The position numbers were made by a program, and so were the translations under genes. Shown piece after piece: positions 11,759-26,700 of a stretch of DNA of 64,000 nucleotides. Under the pieces are notes generated by a model. It saw nothing but the letters and a program-made list of their open reading frames with translations, was not told the origin of the DNA and made no database searches. This DNA is from Buxus sempervirens. Lineage: Eukaryota > Streptophyta > Magnoliopsida > Buxales > Buxaceae. The stretch spans positions 32,538,853 through 32,602,852 of the forward strand of contig OX387183.1 in assembly GCA_947561395.2 (NCBI GenBank), in the 5' to 3' direction. Every line of letters begins with the position of its first letter. The stretch's first letter is position 1.

Positions 11759-14700
11759 CTGGAATTTAAGCATTTTTCAAAAATTTCTGTTACTATAAAA
11801 AGAAAAAAAAATGACAGTTACACTATGTTGATGAGGTAGAGTGGGAGAGTCTGTTGAGAGTCACAAATCTTCTATTTTTTTTTTCAACATCATTCATGGT
11901 AGGATAGGTCATTTGACTGAGTCAGTCATACCAGGGGAGTTTGGCCCGAAGTCAGTTTTATAAAACATTTGTAGAGAGTATTTCCAAGATCTCTTTTGGG
12001 TATATTTCTAATGTCAGAAGGCAAAAATGAGAGAATGGATGGTTCAAATCATCTATTCATTGTTTTCCATCCTCCAGATTCTTCATGACTACAATGAATA
12101 CTGACCTGCCCTAATACTCTGTGTTCCCAACCAAGCATCTAATGCTTAAAGGATGACAACGAATTCAAAATCTCTTTGGTCTTTAACTTTTGGGAAATAA
12201 TTTATGAACTGAAAGTGAAAATAACTTACATTACAGGCAAAAGCAAATCTCCTGGCAAGCATAATCGCTGCATTCCTTTCTCTTGCTGTTTCAAAAGTTA
12301 ATATAAAGGAAAGACCCTTCTTTGCTTGCCAAAACAATGATCGAGCTGCAGCATTACCACCCCCTCTAACTCCACATAACTAGAAATCAGGATGAAATAA
12401 AAACAATGTCAGAAATACCCGTTCACGTCTTTCAATTTCTATTTACTTGATTCTTTTTTCTCTTTTAAATACGAAAGAGCATTTCTTATGTTCTCCCCAG
12501 GCATTTAGCAACCCCTTTATCTTATTTCATTCCAAAGGTAGCTTTTTTTGGAGTATATAAACCCTTAAAAATATTTGACCTCTCCAAAGTTCGAGAACTG
12601 CCAGAAAAGGTCCTGCATGTGGCTCTATTTATGTTTTGTTTTTCTAACTAATGTTTAAAAAAAATGATATCCCATGATACCTGCATTGAATTACAATAAG
12701 ACTCTCTAGCCTTCTTGATCCTTCCTTTACGTAGCTTTATCCTCGACTTCCCCACATGAAATACATGAATGCAATATGATGGAAGATCTTTTCCATTCAT
12801 CTGTGCGACATATACCTGCATAGAAACCAATAAAATGTAAATAGCATTACCAGGATGGGGTAAGTATGAGTCTGTATGCACTATAACCCAAGTATCATGG
12901 AGTCTCCCAAACAAGTAAATCCCTGCACAAGGTCATATCTGAGATCCACAGGTTATAATAATAAATATAGAATCATCTCCAGTTTATGTGCTTGGGTATC
13001 ATAAAATAGCAATTACCAGGATTATGAGTACCACCTTTTTCAATTGTAAATATCACTTGAGTTATAAATATATTTGAGCAACTGTGATATTATATTGGTG
13101 TAAAATTACTTATAGGTATCAATCTCATCTGATATCAAGCATTTAATAAGGAGGTCATTATGGACAAGAATTATCCATTTCAATGTATCTTGTATTAAAA
13201 CAATATTTAAGAGGTAACAGGAAAATTTTTAGAGAATAAAAAAAAATAACAGAAAATTCTCAGTAATCGAGATTGTAAAAATAATTAAATGGAAATATTT
13301 TCTGGATTGTCTTACAAGCTCTAGTTTCCTTGTGCAACAAGGTTTTTCCAGCACACGTAGGATTATTTAGCTAATCTAGACTTTCCACCTTAGTGGTGAG
13401 TCTGGTGACCTCCTAAGGTAGGCCATTTTAACAATCCGTCCAGCAATCTATGGATGATAGCAGCATGACTCTCCAAGGTAGGCCATTATAACTCTCCACC
13501 TTAGTAGCGGGCCATATTTCTGGTTCTGTGCATGACTCCTCCATGGATGATAGCAGCATTTTGATTTTTAATAGTTTAAAAAATTTTCAACTACTTCCTT
13601 TTGTTATGAGGAAAGCATGTCCAGGGCTGATACTTGATATGTAAAAGAGATTATATGGAAGAGCACATAGACAAGCAGGGACCCAACACTTCAACGACAA
13701 AATATTATTCTGGTGCATCTCAACAGTTTAACTGTCCAGACAACAATCCACCCTGCTATTAGAGGATTCCAGGGACTCATCTGATAGTTGCACCTGTACA
13801 ATATAACTGTTGCCCAAAAATACCCTAATCAGTGTTGTTAAAGGTCATCTAAGAGCCTAGGCAGAAAAACACTTTTCTGAGGACATAGACAATACAATTT
13901 ATCTATGCAACCTGAGAATATGAAACCACCTAGCCTAATTATTTACAATTATTGTTTTTTAAATTAGATATAAAATACATACTTTTTTCTAATTTGAACA
14001 TGATTATACTAACTTAACTATTAGTTAGCTTAAATAATGCATTAATTTAATGAGTATTAAGTACAGATGTATTTGCCTTTTTCTTCCTATTGGGTTGTTA
14101 CTACAAAAGGCAATTCATTAAGAATATATCGAAAACAAGAAGAGGAAGGAGGATATCCCTCCCACCAACACCCCAACTCTCCCTTCACCCACACACGTGC
14201 ACACACACATGCGCGCACACACATTTCCCTTTCGCCACAATCTGGCCATACCTGTGCGCTGCTTTTTCTTTTTCATACCTATAACTTCAGTCTCTTTTTC
14301 TCCTTAACATATTTTAATCTATTGGAATGCTACTATTTTTTAATTTTTCGCAATTTGCTTCACATTAATGTAACTGAGTAGTGATTTGAATGTTGAAGTG
14401 CTACAATCCCTATTTATTTATAGTGCCATTTCATATAATATTAATGTTCTGTTGGCTCTGTTAACTTTTGGACTTTCAATATAGAATCTGAACACTGATA
14501 GGACTTTTTAGCTTAATGATTTAGATAATTAAAGTGCATTTTGGTTACTTCACATACATTTTGGTTTGACGCGTGATTTTCATATACGAAGAAGGTTTTT
14601 TTTAATAAAAAAAAATCTTCACCTGAATTTTTTTAATTGATATCCATTTAACTTCGTAAAATTTAATATGTTGCTATTCATTATTTTATGTAGGTTGGAA

Positions 14701-17700
14701 TCATCCCAGGTGAACAATTATCTTAGTAAAGATTGCATATTACACCATTAAACTTGCAATAGAGGAGATAGGAATGATGTTTAGAAATCTAGTGGAGCTT
14801 TCACCTCGGTGAGCACTTAATCGCCTAGCCAAAAAGCAGGTAACCTAGTGTAATCCAAGCAATTTTGACATTAGTGGCCGACACAGATGTTTCCATCAGT
14901 CCAGGGTGAAAATTGGCAAGCCTAGGCTTTGATTCCATCCAACTTTGAATATGCCAAAGACCTTGAAATTATAGCCTAATTACTTCCATCGGTTTTGGTC
15001 CACTAACAACCTTAATTGTGTAAGTAGGCCGGAAATTTTCTACATATCATTCCCATGAGAAAGAGCACGAACATATGAAAAGTAAACTCAAATGACACAG
15101 TAGGACTCTATAAAAAGCAATAAGCAGTTCACTTGGTTAATGCTACCTTTATCTCTGCGACTATATGGGTGGTATGATAGCGGGTAACAGACATATTTTT
15201 GAAGGCAAAGAAGTGCAGAAAAATAGGATCTGGGATGACAATATCACCTTAACATCAAGGTGGGTCTGCTTGAAGAAGTTCGCTCGTATCTCAGCTGTTG
15301 ACATATTACGAGACTTGGCTGCAGTCATGGAATCTGGCTGAAGGGTTGGCTCTGGTTTTGGTCTTTGTTGTTTCAAGATTGAATTAGTTCAGTTTTGCAG
15401 TCACAGGCCTTGTTTGTTTGTATATATATATTTTTCTTTTGGCTCTTTGATGCACTATTAGCTTCCTGTTGTAACTCCTAGGCTTGTGGGTTCCCCTCTC
15501 TCGTGGGCCCAATTAGTTCTTGTATCTCTATTCTTATATTTAATATATTTCTATCATTACTCAAAAAAAAAAAAAAAACACACACACACACACACAATAA
15601 GCAGTTATTATGTTGGAGCATTGTACTATAATTATTATGACATTTAAATACATAAAAATTTACAAGTACTTGCTTTTAAATTGTAAATGTAAAAGGGAAC
15701 TTTCTTAGATTACATTTATTGAGATATATACGAATATAAGTTTTAATATGCTTTTAGGATTAAATTATGATTATTTAGATATTTGATTGAGAAAAAGCCA
15801 ATATAATGGCAAAATTTCTAACATAACGCATCTTGGGAAAAAGGGATAGAGCTTTTTTAGTTTGTCTCACCAAGTCCATTCAAGGTCAAATCACTCTGAT
15901 GAGGTGGTCCTGTTCTTGGATCAATTTGATTAATAATCCAGCTTGGTTCAGTTTGCAAAACATTGTTCCCAGTAGCCTAATATCGGATAAAAATTAAAGA
16001 TGGTAAAGATGCATATATATATTTGGGTTAAGAAAAATAACGTACATTGAACTCCGTGTCGGATTTCCGAACTAGTGCCTCCACATAGCTTTCCAATCCT
16101 GCAACTGTTGTATACCTGAATCAGTTTTCTTATCTAATCCATTTTCATTACATATGAAAAACATATTCCTCCACAATTCAACTAATTATGCTGAATTATT
16201 TTGACTTCCTGTGGCTGCAACCTGAAACCCACTAAGCTTCCATAGTCTTCGTCAACATACACTGAAAGTAACATTCTTAGTTTAAAATCAAAGATTGGTG
16301 CAAATCAAAGAAGCACCTCAGCCAAATCACATGTACATTCTGTTTAGCAGCCTTATTTTAGAAACGCAGTCAAAGCAATTCCGTTCAATCTTTAAATATT
16401 TGGTTTAAAACATGAATTCCTTCTGAATTAATGACAAAAAATGATCTATATTTCATCCTTTTTTGAATCACAGAAAGAGTGTTCCTATTATAATTTTTTA
16501 CGTAAACATAGCATTTAGCCACTAAAACCTGCATTGACGTGCTGGATACATAGAAAATCATCAAAATTAGTGTATGCTTCATTCCATACACTAGAGGATC
16601 TTTAAATTAAAAGTTCGCGACTATGAGAAAATATATTTTAGTTCACTAATTAAACAAGCGCAAATTACACACCTAGGTCACGGTTCCCTAATATATGAAT
16701 CTGCCTTGAGCTGAATTATTGGTTCCTGAGAAAAACCTAATCTTCAAGTAGATTTCATTTGATAATTGAACTAGATCAAAGCTAGGCAGGTTCAGCTTGG
16801 TGAAATATAGCTCATAATATGTTTGTTACATCTGTAGTTATAATATAAAAGTGATCACCCCATATTAGCTAAAGTTATTGATTAATTTCTTGGGTGTAAG
16901 TGTAACAAGGATAAAATCCATGTACTTGAAGGCATTTAACAAGAACTAATTGCGTGGCTATTCTATGCTCAGTACCCCCCCACACAAAGACACTTAGAAA
17001 CTTGCATCCAACATAGGAAATCTTGTAAAATAGATCCTTTGAGGAATACAAATCAGATCTTCCACTATTTACTGTAGCGTCTTTGTTTTTCTTTTAATTT
17101 TTTTTTAATCGACAAAAAGTTTCCTCTTGGCTAAAGGAAAAATAACACCTATAATGATTTGAGTTAAAGGGGAAAAAGGCATTGGGATATGATTAGATGC
17201 CAAGAAACTGACATATTAATCCCTATACAAGCCATAATCTGGGTAAAGCATAAACAGAGGCAGGCATTTGCATATGCTCAAAATCATTAGCTAAACAAGA
17301 TTTGGCCAGCTCAGCCTAGCTTGTTAATACCCTTGCTAACACCCTCATATTTAAGTTAGACTTTTTTGAGCATTGGACAACCATGACATCATATCACTTT
17401 GTTATTGATCTTGTGATTCCTATTTTAATATGATTTGAACCCTGCGCATGATAGGATGCTTGTTTGAACATTTTCTAGTCATATTATATCCTTAAAATTA
17501 CAAAATATTTGTAATTTTTACATTACTTCCACAAATTTTCAACAAATATATTTGATTTATGCAGGGACCAGAGTTTATACCAAAGTAGCAGCATGGAACT
17601 TTAATGAGAATAAAGATATAATTTACACAAGAGAACATATTGAAATAGAAAGACCTGTTCTTTGGCCCAAATGAAGAAGCAAAAAACATAAGTTGATCAT

Positions 17701-20700
17701 TTTAGTCATGACATATCCTGAATATTATGGATAGGAATCATACCAGGGTCAATGGGACCACTGGTGGTCACTGTGACTCTTTGCTCGCCTGCAACAATAT
17801 CTGCCTGCAAGATTCGCCCAACATCAAATGGATCTGGAGCATAAATTGATTTTGTTGCCCCTGTTGCAGTGAAATTCAAACAAATAGAAGTAAGGATAAT
17901 GATGTCACATGATTTGAATGTAAGAGTTCAGATAACCAGGAATGTTTAACAAGAATTTCTCACATGTAATAATGAGAATGTAAGTGAATAGTTAATCAAG
18001 AAAACAAAGCTTAAGTAACTGAAGTATATCAAGACTTAATGGTACAAATATGATATGCCTACATGATGATTTGAAGGTATAAATACATCAAAAAAAACCC
18101 TCTAATTAACCCATGCGCATGTAATTTTATATCCAGAACAAAAGATGAATGTTTTAGCAGGTCTTCAATTCATAGGTCGTACTGATTTACTCCTAACTTG
18201 AGTACATGCCAGATTTCTTCTATTATTCCCAAAATACTAGAAGTTTATTATTGAAGAAACTTGATTGTTTTGCTAAGATTACATTCTTTGGTGGAACTGA
18301 TCAAGATGAGACTGGAAAATCACTGCAAATTATTCATCCAAAATCAGACTATTGTATGTACATTTGATGTATGTAAATCTTAAATATGTGTGATCACGTC
18401 GTGTAATGTATCCGTGCATGCATAAGCGAGCAATTCTTGGCATGACAAATTTTTTTGTGTGACCCTTCTATCCATATTTTTCCCTAAAACATCATTATCC
18501 ATATGTAAAATATCAACTTAAAATACAAGGAAGAGATCAGCACCTCTTTTACTTTTTTTCCTGTTCTAAAATTGAAAAACCACATTGTAGTTTAGTGTAA
18601 TTTTGTTTCATTGAAAAATTTCAATTCCAGTAAAAGGAAAGCACTTTAAAAGCCTGAGCTTTCAACCATAGCCATTGGACCTCCTTGTGTGCATGCCTTA
18701 AAGTTGGATTTATGACCCTTTACAAAATAAGTTATTTGGTTACTAGCTCAAATTTCTTGGGATTGATAATTGGTATCAAAATGAGAAGTTAAAAAAATGA
18801 CTTCATTGGTTGTAGTTCCTCACTTTAGTTTCTCAACAATATCTCTTTCACTTGTTCTCTCTTTATATTTTGTGACTAGCAATTATCTCCTCTTCCTTCT
18901 GTCCTACCGCAAAACAAGCAGGAAAAAAGAAAAAGAGGATCTCAATCTCATAGTTCTTCTTTTGTAAATTGATATCAGACAATTTTCTATCATTGTTAGT
19001 AAGGTGGTGAATACTAAATTATTGTTGTGATTTTACAGGTTGCTCAAATGACAATAAAAAGTACGTACAAGAATTTATTGCATAATCGGATGATCAATGG
19101 ATCAATGATTTGTTTAGTCATGTGTATTGAAAATAACATTTTTGACACCATTGAAAATGATACATTCATGCAACTATTTTAGAATATGAAGACTTGTAGA
19201 GGGCAATTCTATAAAGATTTATTTGTCCAATTTTACAACTTTTCTTATAGGTTTTTTTTTCTAGGGGTGCAACTCAGTTCATTGGTTCGGTTTGCCCACC
19301 CAAAACCAAATTGAGGTTCTTGACTATCAACAACCGAACCAAACAAAATTGAGAACTGATCACTCCAAGCAGAAAATCAAATTGAAATGAAATCAAAAAC
19401 AGTAAAGAAGAACCAACCCAACCCAAATTATAAATTCATTTTGGCTTGGGTCAGTTTAGTTCACTTTAACACACATTAAATGAGTTTTATAATCATTATA
19501 TTCTTTGAGGCTAAGAATAAAGATAAGATTGGTCTTTAAATTATACCTATGATATCATAATCATCATCAACATAAGCTAGTTCCCGCCAAAGTGGGGTCG
19601 GTGACACAAATCTTGTCTCTCCATCCTACTCTATAAAAAATCATCTTCAGTTACTTTATGTTTATGTGTCTTGTTTTATCAAATCCAATGATATTTTTTT
19701 AAATCTTCCTCTTTATCTCTTAGGCCCTTTGTTATGGTATACCAATTGTAAATAAATAAATACATGACCTATACAATTGTATATATACATGTTTGGTTTA
19801 TTCTAGTGAAATGTATTTATAGGCCAGGTTTCGGTTCAGTTTGTTTTCACCAAGACATCAACCCAAAACTGAAACCAACTTAGTTTGGGTCACAGATTTT
19901 CAAACCAAAACTGAGCCATATACTTTGAAACGAAACCCAAACCCAAAACTGAGATCAATGTAGTCCGTTTTAGGTCAGTTGGTTCACAAGTTTAACTGAA
20001 CCATGTTTCACTATTAGTTTCTTCTAAAAATTTTTATTTTTAATGTAATTAAATTCATTTATCGATTTTATTTTTTGGCCCCTCATGAGCTAATATGCTA
20101 GCTCCGCTCCTGTCATCATCTATTAGCTGAGGATACCAAAAGAGAAACCAATTTCCACGCTATAGGATAGAACACCAAAATATATGAGTAGCTTTCAAAG
20201 TATGATCCCAAATCAAAACATGGGTTCAAAGCAAATGCCTTGAACCCTAGTTCACTAATTTCTAACCAAGGCCGCCATACCCTTTCATATACATCATCAA
20301 AAAACCAAGTTCCCTTAAATATCACATGGAATACATAATAAGGGAATTTGGTGAAATGGATGTCATGAAATTATAAATCATAATTAACAAAAATATGTCA
20401 GAGACATACAAGTGAAAATAACTAGATTGAACAAAGTATTTGAATTATTTTTCCATTTTTTCTTTTGTTTTCATATATGATGGGAATTAGATTAATATGT
20501 TCATTTTCGACCACATCCCCAATTAATCATCCATCATAACATTGTTAGACAGAAGACAGTATATGAAGGGAGTTGTAAATGCACCTGAAATAATATCCTT
20601 CTTGCTACCTTCACATGATACTCGATACCATTGAATTGAACATTTTGAAAATTCTGGAGCTTTATCTGTGCAAGGTTGGATCAACAAGTATGAACCTAAT

Positions 20701-23700
20701 GTTTCAGAACCTTCTAATTCAAATAAACGGGATTTATTTTCTTCAGCCTTCCTGCTGATTGCAATCTGGAGATGGATGGGAAAAATATGATGTAAGAATT
20801 AATCACACCAAAGACCGTATCTCCTACAACTCCAATCAATACTGAACTAGAAGAAGAAAAGACAAAATAGGCGATAGATTGTATGAAAAAATATTTATGA
20901 TAATTTCCGTCTGCGAAAAATATGGAAAACAAGTCGCCGGATAATTGGAAAAACCTGCATACAAAAGATAAATTCAAGAAGATAATAGAGATATCAGCAG
21001 GTAAAAGGTAAATTCAAGAAGTGAAAAGTGGTATTGGCAGTTCATCAAGAGCAATCTAGATAGAGTGCTATGGTTACACAAAACATTATCAGTTCAAACT
21101 CTGCTCTAATATGCACAAATATGATTGCTGCAAGAAAGATAAGCCAAACAAGAATTTCAATGTCATATTATGATTGAAAAGAATAGATTACAAAGATAAA
21201 ATCAGAAATGTAAAAAGAATTAAAAGATAAGAACCCAAGCATATCACAAGAAGTCTCATCTAATTAAAATGGATTAGCTATCATAAAAAATTGCAGCATC
21301 AACAATGACTAGAGGATTGGTTGATGGCCACGAAATTGAAGAAAGAATTGTAGGCAATTTCAGAAAATGTTAAATGAGATCTAAATATTATATCACTTTG
21401 GAGAAACAAAACAGCATTTAATCGCATAAAACTATAAAAGAAAAATGAAAGAAGTTTCCAGAAGGACACATACAGGAAAGTTGAAATTAGATTTGGTTAC
21501 TGTTTTGTTCAAAACTTCATGAAAAATACATAATGAGAATGAAAAAATGGTGTCACAAAAAACATATAGAAGAAAGGAATTGACAATGTCATACTAACTA
21601 CCTCACAAACAAACTTTCCAATTAAACTATTTAATAATGGAATAGAATGAAAATTTAAGAAATACAAAATTTGCCCTCATGAATATTTTTCCAAAAATAT
21701 TGGCCCTTTGCAGTATGTAGGTGCCTTTTTTGAATCCCCGTCCATGTGTCTAGTATCGTCTCCACGATGTCAAAAGACGTGTTTTTAAATCCTGATTATG
21801 AGTAGGAGAGGTACGTCCGACATTGGCCTAAACCGCCGACTCAGCAGCCGTTCCCTCGCCATTACTAAACAGAAGAGGGGTTGGGGTAGATAAGGCATGA
21901 CAGGTAAGCAATGGCTAGAATGAGAGACGGGAGATGCTCAAGTAATCTTCACGTGTACCAAGCTAGAGAGCTCCTTGAAGGATTGTAGAATGTGTAGAAG
22001 ACAAGTAAATGCCAAAACAAACTTAGAGTTCCAATAGCAATTGGAGAAGATCCAGAGAAGAAGAAGAGGTGTTGCTCTAAGCAGCCCAAGATTTGAGGGG
22101 CCACAAATGAAAGAGTATTCTCATATTTATAGAAGGAATGAATCTCTAGGATTTGACACTTGTTACAATCTGGGGCTTTATAAATGTTCAATGTTTATCA
22201 GGAATCTGATCTCATAAAGATCTAGGTTCAAGATAAGAATAAACTGATAGTGATGATAAAAGATAGAGCTCTTTGATTGGTACATTGGGTCCTACATGTC
22301 AGGATGTGGAATTATAAATCATTTGACGTCTTCGTCATTTTAGGTTGACATGCTGTGACTCGTCACTGGCTGCCGACGATTCTTACACCCATGTCCACCA
22401 CGCCTTAAGGACCACCAAATAAACCCCCCTAAGTGGGCTCTCGCCCAAGACGAAGATCTCCACTCCAATATGTTAGATAAGATTTACATTTAATATAAAC
22501 AAGCCATGCCACCCTTAATTATTGTCTTTGTCGGGTGGTAGATAATTCATGATATGCTGTCTCTGTCAGATGATATATGACCCATGACGGGTTCTCTCTA
22601 TCAGATAGCCCATGATAATTCTGTCTTTATCATGTGACAAATAATCCATGCCAGATCATTATATAGGTGACTTGTCAAGTATATAAAAATGGCCACCTAC
22701 ATAGTACAATTCTACAATATTTCACCAGAATTAGCAAAATTTTAACCAAAGTTTTCAACCAAAAGTGAAATTTTATGAGATGAAAAAATAATTAAAAAAA
22801 TCCAAGTTCAATTTGTTTAGATACATACTAGAAAGTAGAAACTCCTTTACTTATTGAAATTCATTTCCAAAAAGATTTAACCTTCAAAAGTAAATTTGAG
22901 TAAGGATATTGTTACCAATTTCTGTGGATTATGTAACTTTTTTCCACATACCTAGCTTAACATTATGTAAAACTTATGCTTATGCACCGAATTGATGCCA
23001 TAAGCATGTATTTGACCAAGTAATTTAAAGCAAACTAGGAACATCTCAAACCATTGTGATCAGGCTATCATGCTTTGTTCCTTTTTCACATCTGAAATTG
23101 TTGTGGGCTGGGCATAATTGATCTTTTCATTAGAGGACCAAAAATCATCAAGGTGGTTCCTGAACTGATATCAACAGATTTGGTTGCATCTTCAATGTCA
23201 AAGAGATGATGGTAGACCAGAGTTGACTAGAGTTCAAAAAAATTAATGCTCTTCCTAATGATTCTGAGGATAGAAGGCTAATCAGGACTAGTGTTTACAG
23301 TTTTTTGTTTTTTGGAAGTAACGATGCGTTTCTGAGGGGGAAAATCTCTTAATTGCATTGCCAGCGATTTTTGGCGGTGCTCTGGCGAAACGGGGCGGCA
23401 TACCGAGCAAAACGGGCGAAACAGGGGAAGGAAATGAAAATTTGTTCAATTTTTATTGGCGAAACGGGGCAGCGTACTGGCAAAATTTCCCCAAAATCCA
23501 AAAAATCCAGTTCTTGTCCATTTTTTGCCTTTTTTAATTTTTCCAGTTGGTAATATTTAAAAATAGGGATTTAAAATATGACGAAAATAATTAAAATAAA
23601 AGTTTCTTTTATAGAGGAATTAGGAGAAATGATTTAAAAAAGAGTTAAGATAAAATAGGAAACTTGGAGTAATGGGAAAATTTCCAAATATAATTAGGAC

Positions 23701-26700
23701 TCTTGATTGGGCGTGTATATAAAAAAGGAGGGAGATAAAAGGTTTTCGGGTTTTCTTTTGGATGATCCTATGACCAAGATAGAGAAAGAGAAGATTATTA
23801 ATCATCTCAAGGTTGGGTTTGGATTTATAGTGAGAGGAGGTAAGTAGTAACTTTTACAACTTAGAAAATATTGCATGATTTTATGTTTAATCGACAAATA
23901 TGGATTCCGAGGGATTTGTTGGATGTATTTTATCTGATTTAAGGATTTGTATAGATGGCTTCGTGGGTTTTATCGAACATACATGAACTTTACAAGAACT
24001 ATCAAAGTATTTTGAACATGTGATTTTCCTTAGGTTTTGATATAAAAAAACTCGTTGATCTTTGTTTTTGACGATCTAAATGACTTTGCATGTTTAGAGG
24101 ACAAAAACCCAAGATTTCGAGATGATTTGGAGTGTTAGATTGGTGAAAATTAAATTAGATTTGAAAAGTTTGCCAAAAACCCAGATTTTGTGAAATTGAA
24201 CGAACGCTCGACATCTAGCTTGAGTGCCAGATCAGGCACCCTAATGTTTTAGACGAATTCCTGAAACTGTTCAAGCGCGGATTCAAGCGCTAAGGCTGTG
24301 TTTTTCTTAAAAAAAAAATTAGAACCCGAGAGTTAAAATTTGGATTTAGGCCAGATGCTCGAGATGTGGCTCGAGTGTCACATCGAGTGCTCGAAGTTGA
24401 AAACCCAGAATTCCTAGCGCCAGACTTGTCTCTTGAGCGTGACAGCGAGTGACCACTTCTCAAATTGATTTTGAACGAGCACCCGATATAGCGCCTTACC
24501 CTAGGCTTGAGCACCCATTCCCAGTTTTTCATATTTTGTCCAAATTGCCTAGTTTTTTATTCTAAACTTATTTTTATGGAATTCCAACTCATGTATCAAC
24601 AAGAATAGGGTGTTTTGAAATTATTTACATTGGTCACAGCATTAATAGGATTTTTATAAATAATTTGGGTACATTTTGCTAAAATAACTCTTGTTTTTGG
24701 TTTATTGTTCCAAAATGATTTCTTTTTAACTTAGCTTGTTTTTAATGGTTTATACACTTGTATTTGAACTATCTAAAGATGTTTTCCAGGTTGCTACGAT
24801 AGAATTACATTTATTTCCTCCTTGTATCTTGGAGTGGATTATTTTCTCACTCATGTATCTTGGGCTGAGGATTTGATTTTCCCATGTATCTTGGGATAAT
24901 CTTTTGGTTTTCGTCCATGTATCTTGGAGTGATTTATATATTAATTTGGCATTATTAAACTACTTGGATTTATTTTAGATATTGGGGATGCTTGCCTTGT
25001 GTCTAGCGAACATAGCTTGTTATGGATCCATAGTTTAGTTAGATAGTGAAATGATTCATTCCTTGTTTAGTTAATCTTGTGTTCCATTTATGCATTTCCA
25101 CCATGTATCTTGGTGAGGCCTTCCTGTATCTAGTCGTGCTACAGCAATCCCACTCGTCGTTTATCTTGATGTGGTCATTATTTTGGGCTACCCACCATGT
25201 ATCTCGGTCTGGTATTCCCATGTTGGTTTTGGATATTGTTGCAATTTGATTGGATTGTACTTGCCAACCCAATTCTATATCTGGTTGGGTTCTCCCCTAT
25301 GTTGTAGCTCGTGTATCACGGCCAACATACAACGGGAGGTGGCAATTGGTGCGAGTCTTAACTTCTCAAAGATATCTTATTTCATGAGTCCTATGATGTC
25401 ACAATTGTATGGTGTGCTGATTGTATTATTTAAGTATTAATTATTGGCTTTGCTTTGGAAATATGTGATTTAAATTTCATACTCAATTATCCATATATAT
25501 TTGGTATTTGGATTTATCATTGAAATCTCATGAAAAAGGATTTCAAATTATATGGACTGTTTTCTCTCATGCATGTTACTGTTTACTGGGATTTTATATC
25601 TTATACCTTTTTTTTCAGATACTCTTGGAGAGGATGTGCCAGCTGGAGTAGAGAATTTTGAAGGTACTGCAGATGATCTAGAAGAGTATGTTATAACTTA
25701 TTAGTTTCTTTTATATTATGTTAGGAGATTTGTTTTAAGAGTTATTTCTTTCATGATAGGTCTTGAGAAGTGTTTATAATAGGTAGTTTAAGTTATAAAT
25801 TTCATATTTGATGTATTGAGTTAATAAGTTTATTTTGAGGATTACTAGCACTTTTATATTGAATTAATTAAGGAGTTGTTTAAATTTTGGTGTACTCCGA
25901 TTTACTTTATCTTTTATGCTTTTGTTCTTAATTGTTTTGTTATCACCAAATAATGCCTTGATCCATTGAAAAAAAAAACTACTTGACCCGTGGTGTTATA
26001 GGTGTGGGTTATTATCTCTCTTGTGATATGAGATGAGTTTATCATTAATTTCCATATTTGGCCTGTTTTCTATGCTTGCTAGGTACCATTTATTATCGGA
26101 CTCATGTTTAGTCCTGTGTTTTTTTAGTGTCTAGACAAGCATAGCTTAATGTGGATCTATGATTTAGCTAGATAGTGAAATGTGGTACACTTTGTTAGGT
26201 TAACCCCTTGTCTATATCCGTGTTTCCACTGTGTATCTCGATGAGGTCTTCTTATATTTGGTAAAGCTGCGGCAACCCATTTTAACTGTGTATCTCGATG
26301 TGGTCATTCTATTTAGGTATTGGTTATTACGTTGGGGTATTGCTGCAGTTTGACTGGGTTGCACTTGCTAACCTAATATTGTATTTGGTTGGGTGCTCCT
26401 CCCTGTATGGTGACCATGTATCTCGACTCGTACATGTAAGACGTGAGGTGACAGATGGGCATGGGTCTTAGCTTATCAAAGATACCTTAATTCAAGAGTC
26501 CTGTGAAGTCACACATTTTATCAATTTCTACGCACTTTTGGGGATTTCAGATTTACTACTATTCTTTATTATTTCATTATGATTAGCAGTATTCATTGAA
26601 TTGCTTACACTATTTTGTTATTAATACTTCATGCCACTGATTTAAAATGTTACGTAAAATGTTTTATTGCATGCATGTGCTACTTGATGAGATGTATGTC

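Noticed and set aside
15161-15376. Minus-strand 71-aa frame with a donor-like site, looking like a SCAB exon
   Set aside because: The plus strand of the same DNA is the conserved end of an L1 ORF2 with poly(A) tail and target duplication; SCAB has no such segment.
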